64,000 nucleotides of DNA from Solirubrobacterales bacterium. Its GTDB lineage: Bacteria; Actinomycetota; Thermoleophilia; Solirubrobacterales; JACPNS01. A program made the translations under genes and the position numbers. The notes beneath the pieces were generated by a model that saw only the letters and a list, made by a program, of their open reading frames with translations, had not been told where the DNA came from and did no database searches. The DNA lies in the NCBI GenBank assembly GCA_016185345.1, contig JACPNS010000016.1, positions 118,975-182,974 on the forward strand, written 5' to 3'. Positions 12,096 through 19,162 of this stretch are shown piece after piece. The stretch's first letter is position 1; the number at the start of each line of letters is the position of its first letter.

Positions 12096-12485
12096 ATGCA
12101 CCGCATCGACAGCTCCCGCAGTATCCGAGCCTCAGCGCTCCAGTCTTTTGAAGGCCGTGAGTGCGTGGGCACGATCCCACCCGAGGTCTGCGAGCTCTGC
12201 TTCTCGGACCTCGTTCAGCCGGTTGATGCCAAGGCAAGCTCTGGCGGGAGTGTTCGTCTAACTCTTCGCTGCCCCGAGTGTCATCACGTGCGCGTCGGTG
12301 AATGCAGCTGGGAAGAGGCCCGTGAGTTCGGCCGCCACTTCGCGAAGGTCAAGGCGATCCTGCGCGGCCACTATGACGAGCTGGCCGACGAGAACTTCCG
12401 ACGCGAGCTTGACTGCCTCGTGCTGGCGCTGCACACGGACCTGATCGGTCCGGATGATTTTGCGCCGTACCGCTACTCGGGCTGA
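12096..12485 (+). CDS. Hypothetical protein with a four-cysteine zinc-ribbon-like motif
   Basis: I do not recognise this family. The product has CELC near residue 32 and CPEC near 61, spaced about 25 residues apart, so a zinc ribbon is likely. A charged helical region follows (CSWEEAREFGRHFAKVKAILRGHYDEL). The frame is open from 12030; ATG 12096 is preferred because GGGGA lies 9 nt upstream. Its 3' end overlaps the convergent DUF4349 gene by 13 bases. Confidence 0.6.
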   Translation: MHRIDSSRSIRASALQSFEGRECVGTIPPEVCELCFSDLVQPVDAKASSGGSVRLTLRCPECHHVRVGECSWEEAREFGRHFAKVKAILRGHYDELADENFRRELDCLVLALHTDLIGPDDFAPYRYSG

Positions 12486-13642
12486 ATAGCGGTCGCGGAC
12501 TCAATCGTTCGCTCGATACGCGAGCGCTTGAAGCGACGAGTCCCGAACCAGAGTGCTGCGCCGATCAGCGCGATCGGGATCAGGGCCGCGAGAACGATGA
12601 TGAGAGCCGCGGCGACAGCGGTAAGGATCTCGCCAGCCTTGTCGAAGGCCTTGGCGATCTCACCCTTGTCCTTGTTGGCCGCGGTCTTGTCGGCAAGGAT
12701 CGTCAAGGCGATCGGTACATAGTTCACGCGGGCGCGATTGGCCCTGACCTGGCGCGCGGCAGCGCGCTTGGCGGAGTTGGCCCTCGCGAGCTGGCGGCCA
12801 AGGGCGGCGCGTTGTGCCGGAGTTTCGGCGGCCTCGAGTTGGTTCCCGAGTCGATTTGCGCGTGCCGTCGTGCGGTCTAGCTGTCGATCGGCAGAGTTGA
12901 CTGCAGTTGTGATGTCCTCGCTTGACTGCGAGCGTGAACGGACGTGCGCGAGCTTGGAGATCGAAGCCAGAGCCGGCTTGTACTGGGCGGCCGGAATCAT
13001 CAGCGCGAACGTTGCGCGACCGCTATTGCCTTCTCCACCGCGCACGCGCGAAGAGGCGACGTAGCCGCCGTAGCGATCGACAATCGCGTTCACTCGATCC
13101 GACAGCCGTTCGATGTCCGCTCCGTCGGCGGCAAGCGTGAGTCGGGTGTCGCGTGCGATTTCTCGTGGAACCCTCGATGACGTGATTTCTTCCGGCACCA
13201 TTCCAGGAGCAGGCGCCGTTGAGGTTGCCGATTCGCCAGTCGCGACCCTTTGAACAAGGTCGGAACTGACCTGACCGCTCGCGGCGGAATCGTCCCCCTC
13301 GGTCGTCGGCGCCAAAGCACTCATCGGACCTGCGGACATGTCGGATGCGCTCAAAATCGCAACACTTGTGGCCCCTCCCATGAGGAAAAGCAAGGATGCA
13401 CCGACAAGCATCGGCTTGAGGATCGATCGTTCTCGCGGCCTGCGTTTTGCGGCGGCTTCTTGGGCACGCGCATCGAGAGCGGCAACCTCACCATGATTCG
13501 GAACCGGCCGCGCGTTGCGCACAAGTAGAGCAAAGTCGGTCAGCGCCGCGTCTTCCGGGCGCGCCTCTCCCCCGCCGCGAACGATTGCGTCGATCACGTC
13601 CAGCTCGTGCTGCTCGGTTTCGTTGATTCGCCTAGAGGACAT
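12473..13642 (-). CDS. DUF4349-domain membrane protein, coupled to an ECF sigma gene
   Basis: About 389 residues. The N-terminal 60 residues are charged and cytoplasmic (LDVIDAIVRGGGEARPED, LLVRNARPVPN), followed by one membrane helix (LVGASLLFLMGGATSVAIL), a Ser/Thr-rich linker, the DUF4349 region (RDTRLTLAADGADIERLSDRV, VDRYGGYVASSRV), a coiled coil of Arg/Ala-rich helices, and a C-terminal helix (LTAVAAALIIVLAALIPIAL). ATG 13642 overlaps the sigma stop by 11 bases, so the two are translationally coupled. That arrangement, plus a short cytoplasmic head before a helix, resembles an anti-sigma factor, though this is inference. An alternative ATG at 13657 is less likely. Confidence 0.82.
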   Translation of the reverse strand: MSSRRINETEQHELDVIDAIVRGGGEARPEDAALTDFALLVRNARPVPNHGEVAALDARAQEAAAKRRPRERSILKPMLVGASLLFLMGGATSVAILSASDMSAGPMSALAPTTEGDDSAASGQVSSDLVQRVATGESATSTAPAPGMVPEEITSSRVPREIARDTRLTLAADGADIERLSDRVNAIVDRYGGYVASSRVRGGEGNSGRATFALMIPAAQYKPALASISKLAHVRSRSQSSEDITTAVNSADRQLDRTTARANRLGNQLEAAETPAQRAALGRQLARANSAKRAAARQVRANRARVNYVPIALTILADKTAANKDKGEIAKAFDKAGEILTAVAAALIIVLAALIPIALIGAALWFGTRRFKRSRIERTIESATAIQPE

Positions 13643-13949
13643 TTTCCACACTTCCAATCTCTTCGCGCAGGCGCGTTATCGCGCGGTGCAGCTGGGTTCC
13701 GACGTTTGAGTTCGAGATGCCGAGCACGCGGGCGATCTGCCGGTTCTCCAGCCCGGCGAAGAACTTCAGCGCAACAAGCTCGCGGTCGCGCGCTTGAAGC
13801 CTGCTAATCGCTCCGGCGATCAGCAACTTGTCGTCGCTGCTGCGGTCACCGCTCTCCGCTCCCAAGAGTTCTGGCGCCAGCTCGAGGGCGGATTCACGCC
13901 CACTCCGACGAATCTCATCGACTGCCGCATTTCGCGCGATCGCAAACAA
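13632..13949 (-). CDS. ECF-type sigma factor, 5'-truncated or frameshifted
   Basis: The visible product has the end of region 2 (FAIARNAAVDEIRRS) and a complete region 4 with helix-turn-helix (LENRQIARVLGISNSNVGTQLHRAITRLREE). Upstream of the TTG at 13949 the same frame stays open for 27 codons and encodes further sigma sequence (RLAQAFEKAFRKR, SLFNPGRGDLRGW), but it meets TAA at 14031-14033 with no ATG, GTG or TTG in between. A plausible original start, ATG 14070 (MAESNVTTSD), is in another frame. Region 2.1 and much of 2.2, needed for core RNA polymerase binding, are therefore missing. It may be a decayed gene or a sequencing error. It overlaps the DUF4349 gene by 11 bases. Confidence 0.6.
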   Translation of the reverse strand: MFAIARNAAVDEIRRSGRESALELAPELLGAESGDRSSDDKLLIAGAISRLQARDRELVALKFFAGLENRQIARVLGISNSNVGTQLHRAITRLREEIGSVENVL

Positions 13950-14055
13950 CCACCCGCGCAGGTCGCCGCGACCGGGGTTGAAGAGTGATCGCTTCCTGAA
14001 GGCCTTCTCGAAGGCCTGCGCGAGGCGCCGTTAGGACTGGATCGCTCGTTGTCAC

Positions 14056-14080
14056 GTTTGATTCGGCCATCTGCGGGTAC
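14056..14080 (+). promoter_or_regulatory. SigB/SigF-type promoter upstream of the stress sigma gene
   Basis: GTTT (14056-14059), 15-nt spacer, GGGTAC (14075-14080). This matches the general-stress sigma promoter type (GTTT...GGGTA). A start site near 14087 would lie about 25 nt before the sigma coding region, which points to autoregulation. Confidence 0.6.
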
Positions 14081-14112
14081 TACGAGGTAACGAGTCGGGC
14101 GTCACAGAGAAT

Positions 14113-14949
14113 TTGAATAGGGTGAATGAAGCCCATCCGATTTGCGTGTGTATGTGTTCGAGCGTGCAGAACGATCCATTGACTCAGGAAAAACAAAACC
14201 CGTCCGTCCGCGCGGAGGAAGAGCTCGCTCTCTTGCGTCGCTACCGCCTGTCCGGCGATGACCATGCCCGTGACGAACTCGTCGCGAGAATGCTCCCATG
14301 GGTGCGGCGAATCGCCCAGCGGTACTCCAATCGCGGGATGGACCCCGATGACCTCGTTCAGGTCGGCTCGCTCGGACTGCTGAAGGCAATCGATCGCTTC
14401 GACTTCGATCGCGGCGTCCGCCTTACGACGTTCGCCGAGCCAAACGTCACCGGCGAAATCAAGCGCCATTTCCGTGATCACGGTTGGAGCGTGCGACCGC
14501 CGCGCGATCTTCAGGAGCTGAACGCCGAAGTGATGCGCACGATCGAGGTGCTCGCCGCCGAACTTCAACGTTCACCGACCATCGCCGAGATCGCCGCCTA
14601 CACGAACACGAGCGATGAACAAGTCCTCGAAGCGATGCATGCCGGCGCCGCCTACGACACGGCGCCGCTGATCAGCGATGACAACGAGGACGGCGGCCTG
14701 ATCGAGAGCAAGGCCCTCGCAACCAAGGATCCCGGCCTACGTCGCGCCGAGTTGCGCAACACGCTCGGCAGCAGCTTTTCCGAGCTGAACGATCGCGACA
14801 AAGAGATTCTCCACATGCGTTTCTTCGAGGATCTGACCCAGGCAGAGATCGCCAATCGCATCGGTGTTTCACAGATGCAGGTGTCGCGAATTCTTCGAGC
14901 CGCGTTGAACTCCGCGAGAAAACGGCTCAATTCAGGAGAAACTTCATGA
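14113..14949 (+). CDS. SigB/SigF/SigG-type general stress sigma factor
   Basis: A 278-residue group 3 sigma factor. Region 2 is RYSNRGMDPDDLVQVGSLGLLKAIDRFDFDRGVRLTTFAEPNVTGEIKRHFRDHGW with the usual SVRPPRDLQEL after it. Region 3 (RSPTIAEIAAYTNTSDEQVLEAM) and region 4 (LNDRDKEILHMRFFEDLTQAEIANRIGVSQMQVSRILRAAL) follow. In this family activity is set by partner switching: an RsbW-type kinase holds the sigma factor until dephosphorylated RsbV frees it. All those partners are encoded next door. The TTG at 14113 is the longest start; ATG 14152 or GTG 14164 are also possible, as no strong ribosome site decides. Promoters of the matching type flank it. Confidence 0.93.
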   Translation: MNRVNEAHPICVCMCSSVQNDPLTQEKQNPSVRAEEELALLRRYRLSGDDHARDELVARMLPWVRRIAQRYSNRGMDPDDLVQVGSLGLLKAIDRFDFDRGVRLTTFAEPNVTGEIKRHFRDHGWSVRPPRDLQELNAEVMRTIEVLAAELQRSPTIAEIAAYTNTSDEQVLEAMHAGAAYDTAPLISDDNEDGGLIESKALATKDPGLRRAELRNTLGSSFSELNDRDKEILHMRFFEDLTQAEIANRIGVSQMQVSRILRAALNSARKRLNSGETS

Positions 14950-15230
14950 GCGTGTTTGGCATCGAACGAGCTCGGGTAAACGCCGAGTGGTTGCAGCAGC
15001 CAGGTCGTTTTTTGGCTCTGCCGGAAAACGGTCCTCAGAGTGGCTCCGACGAGCAACGCAGTCAGCTCTTGCCGCAATCGCAGCGAACGGCCCGACGGCA
15101 CGCATCGGGCCGTTTCGCTATGCCGATAAGTTCGCAGTTTGTTTGCGTTCCCACCGGGGTATTCGCTACAGGTATGGTGGTCACCAATCGCGGTGTCCAC
15201 CGACCGGATTACGAGGCTTACAGCGGATGA
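14946..15230 (+). CDS. Doubtful 94-codon ORF bridging the sigma and rsbW genes
   Basis: The frame starts with an ATGA overlap on the sigma stop and ends with an ATGA overlap on the rsbW start, an arrangement that suggests coupling. Against it, third codon positions are much less GC-rich than in neighbouring genes, I see no recognisable motif, and the stretch holds two promoter matches and a long perfect hairpin. I think it is more likely a non-coding spacer, and list it because the overlaps are exact. Confidence 0.2.
   Translation: MSVFGIERARVNAEWLQQPGRFLALPENGPQSGSDEQRSQLLPQSQRTARRHASGRFAMPISSQFVCVPTGVFATGMVVTNRGVHRPDYEAYSG
14954..14979 (+). promoter_or_regulatory. SigB/SigF-type promoter just after the sigma stop codon
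   Basis: GTTT (14954-14957), 16-nt spacer, GGGTAA (14974-14979), beginning 5 nt after the sigma stop. A transcript starting near 14986 would run into the hairpin at 15082-15119, giving an RNA of about 130 nt, or read through into rsbW. Confidence 0.5.
15082..15119 (+). terminator. Long perfect hairpin, terminator-like
   Basis: AACGGCCCGA (15086-15095) pairs perfectly with TCGGGCCGTT (15105-15114) around a 9-nt loop; AGCG/CGCT extends it to 14 pairs with one bulged T. Only three T residues follow, so it is a weak intrinsic terminator at best. It separates the sigma gene from the promoter nearest rsbW. Confidence 0.55.
15137..15162 (+). promoter_or_regulatory. SigB/SigF-type promoter upstream of rsbW
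   Basis: GTTT (15137-15140), 16-nt spacer, GGGTAT (15157-15162), the best match in the window to the stress-sigma consensus. A start near 15170 leaves about 57 nt of leader before the rsbW ATG. It would place the kinase, its paralogue and the phosphatase under the sigma factor they control. Confidence 0.65.
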
Positions 15231-15673
15231 TTATGCGATCTACAGAGCGCCAGCAATCGCCCGACGCGAACGCGCTCCGACTACGAATGACCGCCCTGCC
15301 CGAGAACGTGATGCTCGTGCGCCAGGCACTTGACGGTGCAGCACGCGAACTGGGCGCGTCCACGGCAATCGTCGAGGATCTCAAACTTGCCGTCACCGAG
15401 GCATGTTCGAACGTCGTGAAATACGCCTATCGTGAATCCACCGGGGCGCTTGAAGTCACCCTTGACCCAGCAGATGCTGGATTCAGCATCGTTGTTCGCG
15501 ATGACGGCACCTGGCTCGAGCGGGCCGTCTCCGATGGCGAGGCCGGCGGACTTGGCATTCCGCTGATGGAGGCCGTCACACGGCGCTTCGAGATCACCTC
15601 CGACGCGAACGGCACGACAGTAAGGCTCGACTTTCCCCTCCGCCGTGAGAGCGCAGAGCCCCTCGATGCCTGA
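15227..15673 (+). CDS. rsbW: RsbW-like anti-sigma factor / serine kinase
   Basis: A 148-residue GHKL ATPase. The N box is LAVTEACSNVVKYAY (Glu and Asn in place), G1 is RDDGTW, and G2 is GGLGIPLMEAV. Such proteins bind the stress sigma factor and phosphorylate RsbV on a serine. G1 lacks the second glycine of DxGxG, which is seen in some members. The frame runs further upstream, but ATG 15227 (or ATG 15233) gives the normal family length, and GAGG lies about 14 nt before it. The next gene overlaps the stop by 8 nt. Confidence 0.88.
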   Translation: MIMRSTERQQSPDANALRLRMTALPENVMLVRQALDGAARELGASTAIVEDLKLAVTEACSNVVKYAYRESTGALEVTLDPADAGFSIVVRDDGTWLERAVSDGEAGGLGIPLMEAVTRRFEITSDANGTTVRLDFPLRRESAEPLDA

Positions 15674-16052
15674 ACAGGCAACGGCGGAGCACATCGTTGA
15701 CGTGTCAATCGGCGATCCCCGGTTTGCTGCTGCAGTGCTCGAACGGCTGGTGTCGGCTGCGGCCGCGCGCGCCGAGTTCCCTGTCGATCGGGTGATCAAC
15801 GCATTGACCGTCGTGGACGCACTGGTTTACGCCGCCGATTCGGTCCTCGGCGACGATCCACGCAACCTTCAGGTCACGATCGGCGAAGGCACGCTGGGCC
15901 TGCGGGTCGATCAGCTCGTGGATGGTCAAGCGGAGGCTATTCGCACCGCGGCGAGCGTCCCCAGCGTCGGCGATGTCTTCGAGCGCACAGCATCCTCCGT
16001 GACGATCGAAAATGACGGTACGCGCTCAGCGCTCGTCATTCTGCTCAAGTGA
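15666..16052 (+). CDS. Degenerate RsbW-like protein (no ATP-binding motifs)
   Basis: A 128-residue protein beginning MPEQATAEH. Its length and pattern (an N-terminal strand, the helix FPVDRVINALTVVDALVYAA where RsbW has its N box, a beta strand LQVTIGEGTLGLRVDQL, and a final strand RSALVILLK) follow the RsbW fold. The N-box Glu/Asn and the G1 and G2 glycines are absent. I infer a catalytically dead paralogue that might bind RsbV or the sigma factor without phosphorylating. ATG 15666 overlaps the rsbW stop by 8 nt, indicating coupling. Similarity is faint, so the family call is tentative. Confidence 0.65.
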   Translation: MPEQATAEHIVDVSIGDPRFAAAVLERLVSAAAARAEFPVDRVINALTVVDALVYAADSVLGDDPRNLQVTIGEGTLGLRVDQLVDGQAEAIRTAASVPSVGDVFERTASSVTIENDGTRSALVILLK

Positions 16053-16080
16053 CGCGAAGCCGCGAACGCCGGGCATCGCC

Positions 16081-18567
16081 ATGAAGTCACCCAACCACAA
16101 ACTCTGGACGATGATCGGCATCGGACTGGTCGTCGTCTCGAGCGCGATATCGATTGCGCTAGGACAGGACGTCCGGCTCGTCTCGATCCTCATCGTTCCG
16201 CCATTGGTAGCGGGGCTCAGCACCACGCCACGGTCGACCGCCCTGATCGCGGCGCTCTCAATGGCCGCCGCTATCGCGCTCGGCGCCCAACAGGTCAACG
16301 AGCTCTTCTCAACGGCACACACGCTGCGAGTGGCTGTCGTCGCCATGGCCTGCGCGCTGGCGGTTCAAACCGCGGTTCTGCGCGAGCGCGACCTGCGAAC
16401 CCGCAGACGCCTTGCACTGATCAACGCCTCGCGTGACCAGCTGGAGGCCGCATCGGGCGTCGAAGATGCGCTCGCAAGTTTGTGCCGCGCGGTGGTTTTC
16501 GCTGACTTCGCCGAGTTCGCGATCCTGGACGTCCAACTCCCGGACGGCAGCCAAATCCGCATCGTTGAGCGCGGCGAGGCCAGTGAGCAGCTACGGGTCA
16601 CCCCTCGAAACAAACCAACAGCCGCGAGCGAGTCGTACCAGCAGGAAGTGCAGCGCGGTGGTCCGCTCCTGCTCCGTGAGTCACCCGATGCTCTGGTCGA
16701 AGGCCTCTTCACCGGTGAAGACCTCGGTCGTTTCAAGCACATTCACATGATCATCAAGCAGGTCAGCGTCGGTGAGCTGCTCGCCGTCTACTTCTTCATT
16801 TGTCCCAATCCCAGGCCCGCTTGGGGAGAGGCCGAGGTCACGCAAGTTGCGTCACTCGCCCGCGCCGCCGCGCAACGCGCGCGCTCAGATCAACTGATCG
16901 ACCGCATCACCCACGCACAGCAGGAGCTGCGCGCCTCGCGAGACGAAGTCAGCGCAATCGTTGAGGGCATCGCGAGCGGGATCATTGCTCAGACGCCCGA
17001 TGGCAAGATCGTCTATGCCAATAGCGTCGCCGCCCGCATGCTCGACTGGGAGGACTCCGACTCGATGATCGGAGTCAACTTCGCCGATGTTCTCGAGCGC
17101 ATCATCCTGCGCAACGAGGAGGGCGTACCGATCGACGCATCCCAGGTTCCGAGCCGCCGCGCCCTGCGGGGCGAGGATCACCCGACCGAGCTGTTCCGAT
17201 ACATAGTCAAGTCGACGGGCGAGGAACTCTGGATGTTTGTCCGCTCGACGGCGATCTTCGACGACAGCGGCAAGCCCGCGCTGGCGATAGCCGTGATCGA
17301 GGACAACACCGCGCGCAAGCGCAACGAACTTTCAAACACCTTCCTCGCGGAAGCAAGCAAACTGCTCAGCGAGTCGCTCGATTTCGACAGCGCAGTGAAT
17401 GCGATCACGCGCGCCACCGTGCCGGGAATGTCCGATTGGTGCACCGTTGAACTCGCCGAACCCGGCGGAAAGATCGAAACGATCGCCGTCGCCCATGGAG
17501 ATCCTGAGCTCGAGTCCGCCGTCGAGCGATTCCGCACGGACTTTCCAATCTCAGAATCGGACGCTTTCGGGCCAGCCCACGTGATCCAGACCGGCCAGGC
17601 CGAGCTGTACGAGACGATGGACATGGAACGAATACGCGAAATCTACGCCGATGACGCCCGCGCCGAGGCCGTCCGAGGACTACTCCCAAGGACGTCGATG
17701 GTCGCACCGATCACCGTACACGGCAAGCCGATCGGATCGATCATGATGGCGATCAGCCGAGCGGGAGCCCGATACTCACAGTTCGATCTGGAAACCGCGA
17801 TCGAACTGGGCCGACGCGCCGGGATCGCGCTCGACAATGCGCGACTTCACACCGAGCGCATGCGCATGCTCTCCAGCCTGCAGAAGAGCCTTATTCCCGC
17901 CGAGCTTCCGCAACTCGACGGGATGGCGTTGTATGCCACTTTCCGGCCAGCCGAGCGCGACGCCGAAGTCGGCGGCGACTTCTACGACGCTTTCACCTTC
18001 GCGGACGGGAGCAGCGCACTTGTGATCGGCGACGTCTGCGGCAAGGGGCCCGAAGCGGCGGCTTTGACGGCGCTCGCACGCTACACGATCCGCGCGGCTG
18101 CAATGGACGAGACAGACCCCCAGGCGATTCTCACTCGATTGAACGACGCGCTACTCGAGCAGGTGACCGACGGGCGTTTTGTAACCGTCTCGCTCACTCG
18201 ACTCTCTCATGGGTACGACGGGCTGAAGATGGAAACTGTCTCTGCCGGTCATCCGCTCCCCCTCGTGGCCGGGAGTGCCCCCCCGCGTGCGGTCGGAGAG
18301 CCGGGAACGCTGCTTGGCGTGGTGCCCGACCCAGACCTCCCGAAGTCGCTTGATGTGCTGCTGCCAGCAGAGTCTCTCGTGCTTTATACGGACGGATTGT
18401 CTGCGGGACAGACGACCGACGACACGCTCTACGCATTGGAGCTACTCGGCGGCATCTCGCTGAACGGCGCCGATGACGGCGCGCAACTGATCAATCTCGC
18501 CGCGATAGCTCGCCAGTCAGAACCCAATCGCGACGACGTCGCGATCCTCGTGGCTCGCGCCGACTGA
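16081..18567 (+). CDS. RsbU/RsbP-like PP2C phosphatase with membrane, GAF and PAS sensor regions
   Basis: An 828-residue protein. Roughly residues 1-105 hold three or four membrane helices. A GAF-like region follows (about 125-290), then a short coiled coil, a PAS domain (about 300-420, EGIASGIIAQTPDGKIVYANSVAARML), a second GAF (about 430-590), and a SpoIIE/PP2C phosphatase. Phosphatase motifs include RPAERDAEVGGDFYDAF, IGDVCGKGPEAAALTA, SAGHPLPLV, LVLYTDGL and NRDDVAILV, keeping the metal-binding Asp residues. It should dephosphorylate RsbV-P and so release the sigma factor in response to a signal. ATG 16081 is preferred over an upstream start at 16012 that would overlap the previous gene. 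It lies 28 nt after the RsbW paralogue. Confidence 0.92.
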   Translation: MKSPNHKLWTMIGIGLVVVSSAISIALGQDVRLVSILIVPPLVAGLSTTPRSTALIAALSMAAAIALGAQQVNELFSTAHTLRVAVVAMACALAVQTAVLRERDLRTRRRLALINASRDQLEAASGVEDALASLCRAVVFADFAEFAILDVQLPDGSQIRIVERGEASEQLRVTPRNKPTAASESYQQEVQRGGPLLLRESPDALVEGLFTGEDLGRFKHIHMIIKQVSVGELLAVYFFICPNPRPAWGEAEVTQVASLARAAAQRARSDQLIDRITHAQQELRASRDEVSAIVEGIASGIIAQTPDGKIVYANSVAARMLDWEDSDSMIGVNFADVLERIILRNEEGVPIDASQVPSRRALRGEDHPTELFRYIVKSTGEELWMFVRSTAIFDDSGKPALAIAVIEDNTARKRNELSNTFLAEASKLLSESLDFDSAVNAITRATVPGMSDWCTVELAEPGGKIETIAVAHGDPELESAVERFRTDFPISESDAFGPAHVIQTGQAELYETMDMERIREIYADDARAEAVRGLLPRTSMVAPITVHGKPIGSIMMAISRAGARYSQFDLETAIELGRRAGIALDNARLHTERMRMLSSLQKSLIPAELPQLDGMALYATFRPAERDAEVGGDFYDAFTFADGSSALVIGDVCGKGPEAAALTALARYTIRAAAMDETDPQAILTRLNDALLEQVTDGRFVTVSLTRLSHGYDGLKMETVSAGHPLPLVAGSAPPRAVGEPGTLLGVVPDPDLPKSLDVLLPAESLVLYTDGLSAGQTTDDTLYALELLGGISLNGADDGAQLINLAAIARQSEPNRDDVAILVARAD

Positions 18568-18571
18568 GCGG

Positions 18572-18988
18572 CTAAATCGAGGCGACGACCTGCATGTGTT
18601 CGTCCATGCGAGTCAGTTCGAGAACGCGCTTTGCCGGCGAGTCACCGGTCACGATGAGTAGCTCGTAGCCACCCTCAGCGGCGGCACCGTTGGCGGCGAT
18701 CAGAACACGAAGCCCCGTCGAGTCCATGAAAGAGACGGCGGTCAGGTCTATTACGAGGCGCTCGCCCGAAGCTGGTGTAACGCCCTCCAGAGCTGACGTG
18801 AGCTGGTCCACAGTCGCAATGTCGAGCTCGCCGCGAAGGGCGACGATGTACGAACCGGGGTTCGTTTCAATCGAGATACTGAACTGGCCTTCTCGTTCCT
18901 CAGGAGCGTGCATGGCGCAAAAACTATCAGCGCGCAGGGCGTGCGTTTCGCTCTCGCGGAGATCGGGTAATTCCTGCTTGCTCACCAT
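18572..18988 (-). CDS. rsbV: RsbV-like anti-anti-sigma factor (STAS domain)
   Basis: A 138-residue protein with a STAS domain from about residue 35. The phosphorylatable serine is in FMDSTGLRVLIAA, as in RsbV/SpoIIAA. Dephosphorylated RsbV would bind the RsbW kinase and free the sigma factor. It is convergent with the phosphatase gene. The N-terminal 30 residues (MVSKQELPDLRES) are outside the domain, so ATG 18913 is a possible alternative. A weak promoter-like GTTT-N16-GCCTAT (19021-18996) would put the transcription start at the ATG of 18988, consistent with a leaderless message. Confidence 0.9.
   Translation of the reverse strand: MVSKQELPDLRESETHALRADSFCAMHAPEEREGQFSISIETNPGSYIVALRGELDIATVDQLTSALEGVTPASGERLVIDLTAVSFMDSTGLRVLIAANGAAAEGGYELLIVTGDSPAKRVLELTRMDEHMQVVASI
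18945..18970 (+). promoter_or_regulatory. SigB/SigF-type promoter reading out of rsbV towards a small ORF
   Basis: GTTT (18945-18948), 16-nt spacer, GGGTAA (18965-18970), lying inside rsbV on the opposite strand. A start near 18977 would give a 36-nt leader before the 49-codon ORF at 19013. Confidence 0.45.
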
Positions 18989-19012
18989 CGACCAAATAGG
19001 CGAGTGAAGCTG

Positions 19013-19162
19013 ATGTCAAACGCAATGGACGCCGTCATGATGGCTGCAGTCTTCATAGTTGCCGCCGCGGCGATCTACCTCTCTCTGGGCTTTGTCCTCA
19101 GACGGATCGATGCCCGGCACGAGCGGCGGTCATCCGAGATCCGGCGCAAGAACTCCGGGTAG
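19013..19162 (+). CDS. Small single-pass membrane protein (49 residues)
   Basis: The product starts MSNAMDAVMMAAVFIVAAAA, continuing IYLSLGFVL as one hydrophobic helix (about 7-29), then a basic tail (RRIDARHERRSSEIRRKNSG). This inside-positive pattern is that of a small membrane protein. Its tail overlaps the convergent rfbG gene by 33 nt. A stress-sigma promoter match ends 42 nt upstream. No strong Shine-Dalgarno is visible, and I do not recognise a family. A regulatory or membrane-stress role would be a guess. Confidence 0.45.
   Translation: MSNAMDAVMMAAVFIVAAAAIYLSLGFVLRRIDARHERRSSEIRRKNSG

Noticed and set aside
15082-15119. Reading the hairpin as a confident intrinsic terminator
   Set aside because: Only three T residues follow; it is listed as terminator-like with modest confidence.
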